Shown here: in pieces, positions 10,701-19,900 of the stretch
Position numbering within the stretch: the first letter of the stretch is position 1
How the letters are laid out: every line of letters starts with the position of its first letter
Assembly (NCBI GenBank): GCA_946803715.1
Contig: CAMPET010000001.1
Span: 319,965-383,964 of the forward strand
Direction of reading: 5' to 3'
DNA from: Beroe ovata
Lineage: Eukaryota; Ctenophora; Nuda; Beroida; Beroidae
Length of the DNA: 64,000 nt
Translations under genes and position numbers: made by a program
Notes under the pieces: model-generated
The model's input: the letters and a program-made list of their open reading frames with translations, nothing else
Databases searched by the model: none
What the model was told of the DNA's origin: nothing

Positions 10701-13700
10701 TGTTAAAACCTAATGGGGTTTGGAGTTAGTGGATTCATGGTTTTCATGAAAATCCCTATTTTTTGGAAAGAAAGTGGGGAGAAATCATAAATCTGCAGCC
10801 CTGCTTGACGCTTGTCTCTCATCAATGAGTTCTGAATGTCACTATAGTGAACACATGTGAGATGGTGAATGCTGGGTCTATCGGAGATCTACCTCGTTCC
10901 TCGGGTTCCGGATGAAGTGGTAAGTCAGTTTGCACTGCTTAGTGTAGCTGTGTATCAGAATCCCTTTCTCGTAGTAGTACCTAGTGTGATGTATTGAAAT
11001 GAAGCTTGCCGATCACCATATGGTGAGATGCCGGTAACCGTAAACCGGTCATTAAATTGAAGATTAGATTCACTGAATATCAAGCGGATTAGACCTGATT
11101 GGAATGTCAACTCAAGCACAGTCACTTTGATTTTTGGAAATGAAAGGATTACTGATTGACTATAATTGATTGCTGTTATAATGCCATGTCCACTTTTTCA
11201 CCTGAGTGATCGACTGAACTTGTCGAATGTCATGTTCCTGTTCGCTTTCTCCTCGCCCCACAGGAACGCTATCTTGTCCTTGTCCAGAATACGGAACTCC
11301 AGATCAGTTCCCGTCCATGCGATCACATTCTTGTACTTCCCGTTGCCTAGATACGAAACTCAGAATTGACAGAATACTATTGGAGTATTGGAGTTGCTAT
11401 GGCAACGAGAACTGACAGCGCTGTCAATCATTGTGGTGTATTTGAATGACTCACTCAACAGTCGAAGTAGGAACTGCCACAAGCACTTCCCGGATTTTAT
11501 TTGCTCCTCTTTACTCGATTTCTTTTCGTATGGTCGTTTTTTCGTGCTTTGTGTACGCTTGATAGGTTCAAGCCTGCAAAATACATAGTTGATGAATTGT
11601 GAGAAGGATGGAAGCATATCCACGTTTCTTTTGAAATTAGAATGGAAATTTCCATGACTTTTCATTCCGAAATTTGAAATGACAGAAGACTTGTATCTCA
11701 CATGGACGGCTGGCACTTCAGGTGATTGATGAGCGGTCTCTGATTCAAGATATGTCGTTGTTTGTCGTAATTGTCAGTCAAACTGTGGAAAAGATGGTTT
11801 TTTTGGGAAACGAATCATTGATATAGAGTCAGAATGATTGTAGAAATACCAATTTTGTCTTAGCACCAACTATAAGTTCCGTTATATAGTTATATAGTTC
11901 CGTCTTACCTTTGCTGCATCTTGCTTTGACTGAACTGAGGTTGAAAGGGGCTACCGCGGGTGAACGGGTTGATATATATCTCAGAACTACTCCCACTGGT
12001 CTGCAATCCCGCACTGCTGATCACCGCGGGTGGTGAACCCCAATACGCGGCGGCGCCATCCCTAAACTCCCCACAATCCCTGTTACCATGGTCACCCATT
12101 ACCATGGTATCCATGTAGGGGTGGGTGAGACACTCCTGGGGTAGAGTGAGCGTGGCCAGACCGTTCTGTTGGAGGAATTGGGCGGTTGTCAGCTTCCCTG
12201 TGTCTTCCCAATGGTTGTACTCAGGGTAGTGAAGGTCGTAGTAGAGACCGTCCTGGTCCTGGAAATGAAGATTTGCAAGTGCCTCGGGTAGTAATAACTA
12301 GTGATCTGATCACTATCTAGATGTTCAAATGTCTGATTTGAACATCTCTCTATTGATTTGAACATTATATAATGAACTATGCAAATATCGAAGTCCGAAG
12401 ATCACCCCACTTGTGCTTTCTCCCCCCACCTGCTCACTGTCAGCCCGCATAAGAGCAGCGGTGAGAGTCTCAAGTCTCCTGTCCGCCTCACTCTCCAGCT
12501 TTATGTACTTGGCGCCTGTACCGCACTTTTGTTGATGTGTTGTAAGACCTGGGCGTTGGAATCACTTTAGTCAACCCCCTTGCATAGACAGCAGTGATTC
12601 GATCAATGGAGTCGATGGATAAGAGAGAGATGAATTTCTTGGATTAATTCTTTTATCATATCGACCTTTTGCTGTGTTTCTCGGTAGCGAAGCATTCGTC
12701 AGAGTGCTGACGCCACTCCGTGACACCTCATTTTGTGTCACGTTGACACCACTCTCTCCACATCGCAGAGACAGATCAGGCAGGAAGAGATATTGTGCGA
12801 TCATAGCTGAGATCATGGTTTGAGGGGATGGTTTGCAGTTTTTGTTGAGCGTTTACAGAAGTTACAGAATTAGATACTGTGAAAAGTTATGATAAAGTAA
12901 TAAGATCATTTTAGACTCAGGTAATGATTTAAAGTCATCCCAAATCCTGTGATGTTAAATGACTTCTCTCATTAACTCATTATGACCTATAACGTTAACA
13001 TAGGAACCGGATATTGAAAGCACGCCGAAGGAATCCGATATATTGATACCCAATATTGAAATACAAAGAATCTGTGTTATGCATCTTCTAATAACTTCCG
13101 TACGGACATCGTAGCCTGACTTCAAAATGTTGAGGTCTGAGATGGGGAACAAAAATCGAGGTGGAAGGAAATGAATTGTGGGATTTTGTATGTCAGAAAA
13201 CCGGTCATCTACTCTTGCCACGGTTTTAGGGTAGCCAATAGAAAAGCAGCTTCGCTCACGTGATTTCGGTCATGTGATTGCTGCAGGATCGGCGAGAATT
13301 GAGCGTAGAACCATAGCTACTACTCAGATATGGGTTTTGTAGTGTATCTTCTAGATAGCAAAATGTGGGATTTGCTGAATCTATTCGCGTGATAAGGTCC
13401 TGACCCCAATTTGTACTGACACCATTCTACTATCTGATTCCTAAGTATCTGATTGACAGATTGACACCACCTTACCTTGATGCCGATTTTCACCTTCTCT
13501 GTTTCTTCCCCCGGAGCCTCTCCACCTTGACACCATTTCACTCTGACACCACTTTTTTCCTTGACACCAGACCACCTTGGCACCACTCTACCCTGACACC
13601 ACTTTTTCCAGCTAGAGAAGGCTAACAGACAGATCGAATACGCAAACAAGATCCGAAACGAGCACAAAAAGAGGGATTTTCCCAAGCGGGTATCTAACCC

Positions 13701-14349
13701 TGCTCCAATTCCTCCACCACCCCCGTCCAAAGCAACCATCGTGAGTTCAGATCATTCGAAATTTAGTTTTCTTCTGAGTTTGGGATTGAATTTCATCAAC
13801 TGTATGCACTATTGCAAATGACACGTCTGTCCGTGTAATACTTTGAGTTATACATACGCACACACGCTTTACATCGATAGCGGTACTGCTTGAAGATTCA
13901 TGATATAAGTTCGGAATATGCATTTGAACGCGTGCACGAATTCATTTCATTAATAATTTACCCGGTAGTACTGATAAGAACCATATATTTTGGTCAGCTT
14001 AGTAACCGTTGCCAAGTTTACAACTTTACGTTACGCGCGAGTAGTTTTCAATGGAGGAGCGCGTAACGTATGTTTTCGCGCGCGATTCTGTAGATTTAAG
14101 GCCGAGCGTGGGAAAATTTATCACCCAAATTTCCGCCAAATTCCGTGTTTGTTCCAGGGGAAACTTTACGCCAGTACCCTGCCTCTGCCGAAACCCGGAA
14201 AACCTAAGTGGGACAATAAGACTCATCGTCCGTTAAAGAGTGTTTCACCCGTAAAGGAGAGTACGGTTCTTCAGGAGGAAATTCTCAAACAACGTCTTAA
14301 GACTCATAGAGAGCACAAGAGAATTTTAGAAGAGTTGCATAATTTATGA
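4754..14349 (+). CDS. JHY (C11orf63)-like ciliary protein, spliced gene
   Basis: JHY is needed for normal ependymal cilia in mammals. Readable exons are 4754-4825 (starts MAVMVRSC), 4907-5101, 5183-5302, 5470-5586, about 5820-6009, 6196-6384, 9578-9744, 13612-13740 and 14158-14349 (stop TGA). Phases agree across most junctions. The family signature is the YKPYTLKD...GGLGPD block (9578-9744), followed by a basic helix (KANRQIEYANKIRNEHKK), a proline run, a YASTLPLPKPG segment and a charged C-terminal helix ending EELHNL. The fifth exon's acceptor lacks a good pyrimidine tract, so its start may be off by a few codons. A second copy of the YTLKD exon at 6722-6888 probably comes from the alternate haplotype and is left out of the model. 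An ETS gene lies antisense in the intron 9745-13611. Family assignment rests on pattern memory only. Confidence 0.6.
6411..6444 (+). mobile_element. Left terminal inverted repeat of a DNA transposon
   Basis: The sequence begins CACCCCCTGTACGCGCGG and stops at the N at 6445. Its first 31 bases are a perfect reverse complement of 9429-9459. The preceding five bases, GAATC (6406-6410), recur after the right end (9460-9464) as a target-site duplication. The alternate copy at 6607-6611 shows one uninterrupted GAATC, the empty site. The interior of the element is not in the window. Confidence 0.85.
6446..9160. repeat. Diverged second copy of the JHY/ETS region (probable haplotig)
   Basis: Positions 6446-6611 repeat 6255-6410, and 6611 to about 8588 repeat 9465 to about 11196 with many indels and substitutions. 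The copy includes the YTLKD exon (6722-6888; one residue changed) and the last three ETS exons in reverse near 8288-8376, 7651-7713 and 7430-7460. In the conserved ETS exon I see only silent changes. Ns close both ends (6445, 9161). This fits an alternative allele placed into a gap better than a true tandem duplication, although old paralogues remain possible. Confidence 0.8.
8588..9160. other. Unmatched insertion within the second copy
   Basis: From about 8588 the second copy stops matching its partner, exactly where ETS exon 4 should begin on the minus strand. The 570 bases that follow include GCGAAGCGGCCT and several CGCGCG runs and end at the N at 9161. This could be one side of a transposon present on one haplotype. 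No coding sequence was recognised. Confidence 0.5.
9162..9427. repeat. 266-bp copy of 11473-11738 with no visible difference
   Basis: This stretch has the same length as 11473-11738, and its translated reading is identical. It covers most of ETS exon 3 plus adjoining intron. It is isolated between two Ns (9161 and 9428), which marks it as a small contig placed by scaffolding rather than as a real duplication. Confidence 0.85.
9429..9459 (-). mobile_element. Right terminal inverted repeat of the same DNA transposon
   Basis: Reads CTAGCAAACGTGCCCGCG...CAGGGGGTG, the exact reverse complement of the first 31 bases of the left end at 6411. It is followed by the target duplication GAATC (9460-9464). 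After it the JHY-like intron resumes with the same sequence as in the empty copy at 6612. Confidence 0.85.
10244..12548 (-). CDS. ETS-domain transcription factor
   Basis: ETS proteins bind GGA(A/T) sites through a winged helix-turn-helix. Exons 12430-12548, 11909-12258, 11455-11573, 11202-11346, 10893-10980, 10431-10493 and 10273-10244 (stop TGA) join with matching phases. The ETS domain is near the C-terminus: KCLWQFLLRLL in exon 3, VIAWTGTDLEFRILD and FLWGEEKANRNMTFDKFSRS in exon 4, and LRYYYEKGILI through LTYHFIRNP in exon 5. The recognition helix (MTFDKFSRSLRYYY) is intact. A basic tail, YNNRKRRK, ends the protein. The N-terminal part (exons 1 and 2) is rich in Tyr, Gln, Ser and Gly. No Pointed domain is visible. 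The first exon enters with a split codon, so the start may be further upstream; a Met inside it (MRADSEQ) is the alternative. The gene lies antisense in an intron of the JHY-like gene. Confidence 0.88.
13440..13605. repeat. TGACACCAC minisatellite next to a splice acceptor
   Basis: About nine imperfect copies of a TTGACACCACTT-type unit (reverse complement AGTGGTGTCA) fill this stretch. The last copy runs into the pyrimidine tract (CACTTTTTCCAG) of the acceptor for the JHY-like exon at 13612. The same unit occurs near 917-990, 12700-12760 and 27955-28070. Confidence 0.85.
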
Positions 14350-16976
14350 GACAGTAACCAGACTACTGATTTGATTTTTAGAAAGAAAAGAAATGACAAA
14401 ATAAACAGTTTCTTCAGAAGTAACATTTAAGTACACAACTCAAGATGTCAGTAACCGATAGGAATCAAATGTCACTTTTCGCGGTGAAGTGTACAATATA
14501 ATGCTGACAGTTTTTAGATTTATGGCATTTTCTGGCCTTTAAGATATGTATACGTATGTTATTTTTGATACAAACTCGTGTATGATAAATGTACAAAGCA
14601 CTAGGATATTTTTGTAAAATTTTTGATAAAAAATAATTTCAGTTTAAGTTCATCTTTTCACGTTATGCGTCCATGCTAACGTGTGATGCGTTTCATATTT
14701 TTCAGACTGTAAAAATTGTGTTGTATTGCTGCATGGGAAAATGTCTCATTTTCTTCAAAGTCACGTTTCATGGCTGATGTGTGTCCATCTTTGTTGTTAT
14801 TGATCTGTTGCGATTGCTTTCTACCACATATGTACATAGTTCATTTTGTTTGCCTTTTGAATTAAAATATCAGGAACAATCTGCGATTTCAAGAGTTTCA
14901 CTTGGAAATTATCACCTGATCTCCCAAGCTCTTGGAGTGAAATTAAAGTAGAAATGCTGGATTGCAGTTATCAATCAATCGTCCACAATACTATCATTCA
15001 CCAAGCATAACCGCTATGATTGCCACAACATGAACAAGTTCATTCGTTCATCATCACCGTCATGTGTCATCATCATATGAATAATATTCATGACTCATGT
15101 TTAGCATAATGAATAAAAGTCATGTCTTATGTAACTGGATTACTCATGTCCATCAATGTGACAATACTCCATACAATTACGATCAGTTGTCAGACACCAT
15201 CAGAATCATGGTGTCTCAACTGGTGTCTCAATCGTGAAATGGTATTATATTGCCTGGTTCAACTGGTGTGTTTGTGTCTATGTATATCTTCCACGCTCAT
15301 TCACACATTCTGACGTCACTCGCATCTCGTTTTTGTCGCCATAATGTGCTAAACCGTGGTGGGTTGGCAAGCATACACTGTACCACGAATCTTGACGTTT
15401 CTTTCACGGGAGATTAATGAATTCGTATCGACTTGTATTACGAAGTTATAGTAGTAGCAGTAGCTATATGTCGTGAGTTGTTGTTATCAGATTAATATAC
15501 CTGTTCAGAGTAGATTTTTTTGCCGTACGCACATCACTACGTTGCTTTCCACTTGGATGTTACATTGTATTGTTCTACGAATTTTGATGGTCAGATTGGT
15601 TTTAAGTTCGATGAAGCGACAATAGGAGGACTTGTAGAAGGTTTTTTTGAAAGCGATATAATCTATTCACTTCCCTATGATTTATATTGAGAATATCGTT
15701 TGACTCCAGTCACAAACATGCACAGCTCCTTCATGTGTTTTGGCCTTTCCTTCTTGGAAAGCCTCCATATCCTGATTTCCAAGTCTAATCCGTATTGATA
15801 ATGATATGTTCTCCTAGTTATCCTTACAAAGATTTAGGACATGTACATATTTGAGTTTAAATATAGTTTCGTGAATTGGATGATAATATTAAACCTTCTT
15901 GATCTAATTAATTTCAACTTAATTCCATTGAGTACGCTCAAATAACGATCGCCCGTTTCTCGCTAAGCGACCCTTAAAACGAATACTGCTTAGTTAATGT
16001 AAGATGTGATTTGTTTTGTGTTTCAAATGCTACTTGGGCCATAGCATGCTTTAAATCTATCCTATGTTGAAATGCTTTCAGAAAATATGATTAAACTGTC
16101 TTTACCGATTAGAAATATTTGAAATTTTTCGATGACGAGTTAGCAATTGCTCCCTTTTCTGATAATAGATGTTCATAGATACGATTGTTTAGTGAATGTG
16201 GTGCAATGAATGAGAAACAATAATGCATGCGTGTCTCAAACAATCATTGCTTTCGAAAAGTTTTTCCTCGCTATTTCGTAGCAATAAATAAGACATGAAA
16301 ACTTGAATAATCCAGTTTGTTTTGTCTTACTCAAGTTTTTTTATTATATTTCTTGTTTCATATGCAAATGTTGTTTTTCGGCTGATCAATAAACGTGAAA
16401 GTTTATAGCAATCTCAATTTGATCACTTGTAGTTCCTGGTTTGTTTACTTTGTTGACAGGAAAGATGAAAGGATTTGTATTTTTGAAAAAAAAGGCGACG
16501 GAAGTATATGGCTGGGTGTTGTTTTAATTGATGAGCGTTGGCAGCTGGATTTCATTTCAGATCATTTTGCTTCAGTATCTGCCACTTTCGTCATGATGCA
16601 ACATACAAAAAGGGTTGCTGCACCTGAGCCCTATTAGCACGTGTGTGTGTCTAACTATTCGATATGAGTTAAAGTTGTAATTGTTCAGCCACCTGATCAG
16701 ATGTTGTTAAGAAACTAGCTATATTGTTGTTGATTGTACCATAGCTGTTCGGGGATTTAGATACCTGTGATTTTGTTCCCTGATCCGATGATATAGTTTG
16801 GAACATAGTTTATTGGTGCATAGTAAGGTATTGAGTTCATAGTTTGGTGCTTAGTTCATAGTTTGATACATAATTGGGTACATAGTTTGGTACATAGTTT
16901 GGTACGTATCCAATTCAGCCCAATCAATACCCTACCCCTCCTCACCTCACGTCCTCACCTCACTATTTCAGGGGCA
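14350..16976. other. Intergenic stretch
   Basis: AT-rich DNA between the JHY-like stop and the ankyrin gene. The 3' untranslated region of the former is likely in the first few hundred bases. Positions 16795-16915 are a degenerate tandem of GGTACATAGTTT. The short open frames here (for example 16395-16637) show no family resemblance and look random. Confidence 0.5.
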
Positions 16977-19900
16977 ATGAAATGCACTGTTAAAACCATG
17001 CAGCTAATCTCCCCCTCCCCCTGCGAGTCCTACAGTATCCCAGAACTGAGGGTACATTGCGGGAAACGGAGGAGAACTCTACCTGCTGTCAAGAAACAGA
17101 CAACCGCCGCACTCCTCGCTGCCCTCGCAGATGGTGATGTCAAGACTGCTCAGGTTGGAGAGGGGAGAGAGTTGTAGGATTTTACCCTACCGTCGGTGCG
17201 CGCGCGATTTTCAATCCCTTGCCAGGGATAAAATCCCGCCAGCAAGGGTAGGGTGAAATCCTACAAGGGAGAGAGTGTGTGCTTTGTGAGATTTACATTT
17301 TTATGACAATTACTGAATTCACTTTCGTCGATTTCCTATTTTTGTGGAATTGGAAATGATTTGATATCACTTTATTCATCAATCTCACAATTCCCGTTTT
17401 TCAGTTGCTCCTTGACAGTAGCCTGTCTGTGACTACGACGGACAGGTTGGGAAGAACGGCACTCCACCTGGCTGCGTGTCTTCCTCCCAAACACTCAGCT
17501 CTCCAGGTAAAAATATCTGTGGATCAATCTTCCCCTAATTCAAGGAACCAGTGAGATCAGGAAATCTGTAACAACCGTTGAGTCTTCCTAATTTCGTCAC
17601 ACACAACAACTGTTAATGAACAACTGTTGATGAACAAGAACTGTTTTAATGAACGCCGTATATATTCATACCCTGATCACATATCTGGTACAATGATAGG
17701 TATGCTACCCCCCAGATTTGTCAAATACTCCTGGAAAAACAGTGTGATGTCAATCAGGGAGATCTCTTCGGGATGAGTCCATTCGTCTACGCTGTCAGCT
17801 CTCAGAACCTTGCCATGTTTAGGTATGTGAAGGGAATTTCCACTATCGATAGACGTTTCCAGCTGATGAGATTGTGTAATTGTGGAACAGCTTCAAGTTC
17901 AATTCAAATTTTTCTGAAACTATTGATATTGGATACCGTGCAACGCTGTTTTTTCGATCTAACAATTATCACCCCCATAGTGCGATGCTACCTTCTGCTA
18001 AGGTTGACAAGTTGGATAAGTTTGGGAATACCACACTTCACCATGCTGTGGCAACTGGACATCCTGACATTGTGGTAAGAAGTGAGGGAAATTATAGCTG
18101 GTATGATTTTAGGGGAAGACCTGTCTTTTCCAGGCTTCGTACACCGAGAAGTAGCCTTATTTCATCCTGAATAAGCAAGGTCTCATGATAATCGCTCTGA
18201 CAACCACACTCTAACTAACTCTAACTAGCCCATCTAACTAACTAACTAACTTACTCTAACTCACTCAATTTTGAAACCCTCTCTCTCTTCTCCCAGAAAA
18301 CTATAGCAGAGAGAACGCACAAGGTGAACAAAGTGAATATCCTCGGCTTCACACCACTGATGATAGCCAGCAAGCTGGGTCATGTCGAGTGTGCCAAGTT
18401 ACTCACTCAGTTTGGCGCTGTTTCTGGTACGATGAGTCACAGCATAGACTGACCAAGTGACGTTAACCAAGTGACGCTTACCAAGTGACGATTACCAAGT
18501 GATTGAGCAAGCGACTCAATGACAACTAACATAATCGGTTGAACTTGATTGAATGACTTATTGGTTGATCAATGGACTGGCAGACTGACTTACTGACCTA
18601 TCGGTTGACAATATGCTGTCAATTACCAACCAATAAACTGATTCCCTCCCATTCACCCGCCCACCCCCAAGAATCCTCAGGTTCTATCCGAGACATGCAC
18701 TTTTACCTGACTGCGGACGAGTGGGCGCGGTTCAGTCGCCGATTCACCGACAACGACCTCATCGAGTTGAAGCAGGCGGAGATGCACTTCAAGAAGAGGG
18801 CCTGTACCCCTTCCCTTCTCCGGTGAGTGAATGAGAAAACCCGTGACAAAACTAGAAATATGGGAAGATGTTCGCAACCCAAATCTCAAAAATTTGTTTC
18901 GGAGCAACAAAAGTTTTTCTGAGTTCTCCAAAACACCTATATTTTCAAATGGAAACACATCCGATTTTAAATTTTCTCCTCAAGAAGTAGAAAGCACCTC
19001 CGTACTTTTGAATATTTTCAGTCAATGATTCTCCCCCCTCCCTCTCTCAGGTCGGATCATCCGGACTGTCAAAGTGCGGCGTGTGAAGTATACCGGACAA
19101 CAAGCCGAACTCTGCCCATATCTGTGGAACAGGAGGTGTCAGAAGATAAGAGTCAGACACAGCTCATGATAAAGAGGGTCATGTTGCTACGGAAACTGAG
19201 CGAGGTGAGCGTGGGAAATTGTTGCTATGGAAACTGAGCGAGGTGAGCATGGGAAATTGTTGCTACGCAACTGAGCGGGTGCGAGGGTCTGGGTGAGAAA
19301 GTAGATGGGGTTAAAAGGGTAAGGGGTGAGTAAGGGGTTTGCTTAGCTTGCTGGGATATTCCATTGGGAGAAATTATGGGATGTATTTTTCCTGGATTGT
19401 CCAGGATAGATATCTAGATAGTTCCTGCTAGGAATAACCACGAATCACCATAGTACAGTAATTACATAAGTACATGATGGCACAGATAGTGTTTCAGTTA
19501 GACACTCAATATCCATCCTCTCTTTTCTCCTATCAGATCCTGTCTGACACTGATATCCTAATCCTTCTCCTGCGAGTATATCTTTTCAATGATTTGAATA
19601 CCGATTTTCAATGATTTGAATGAAAAACTGATTTTCACGCTTCGTTGCCAGAACATTAGCACGAAAACACTCGTTTCACCTTCAATATCTTCAATAGACT
19701 TTCACAGTGTTGCATCGGCAAATCTACATTGTTCTTCTTTTAAAAGTGTCTTTTTAAAAAGTCATCCTGCTATATTTATGAGAAAGACAATACACATTTC
19801 ATTCTTGTCTTTATCTACTATATGCCGAGGCTGATATCAAGATCGAGAATAGATATACAATCGGAAACCGTCCCAGGGAAGCAATTAAGTTTTTAATCAA

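Noticed and set aside
11360-11716. Open frame of 118 codons on the minus strand treated as one exon
   Set aside because: Only 11455-11573 fits the ETS exon with matching phase. The upstream part (VHVRYKSSV...) is out of phase with the preceding exon and ends at a good acceptor (TTTTGCAG).
13320-13739. Minus-strand frame of 139 codons
   Set aside because: It is the antisense of the JHY-like exon and of the TGACACCAC minisatellite.
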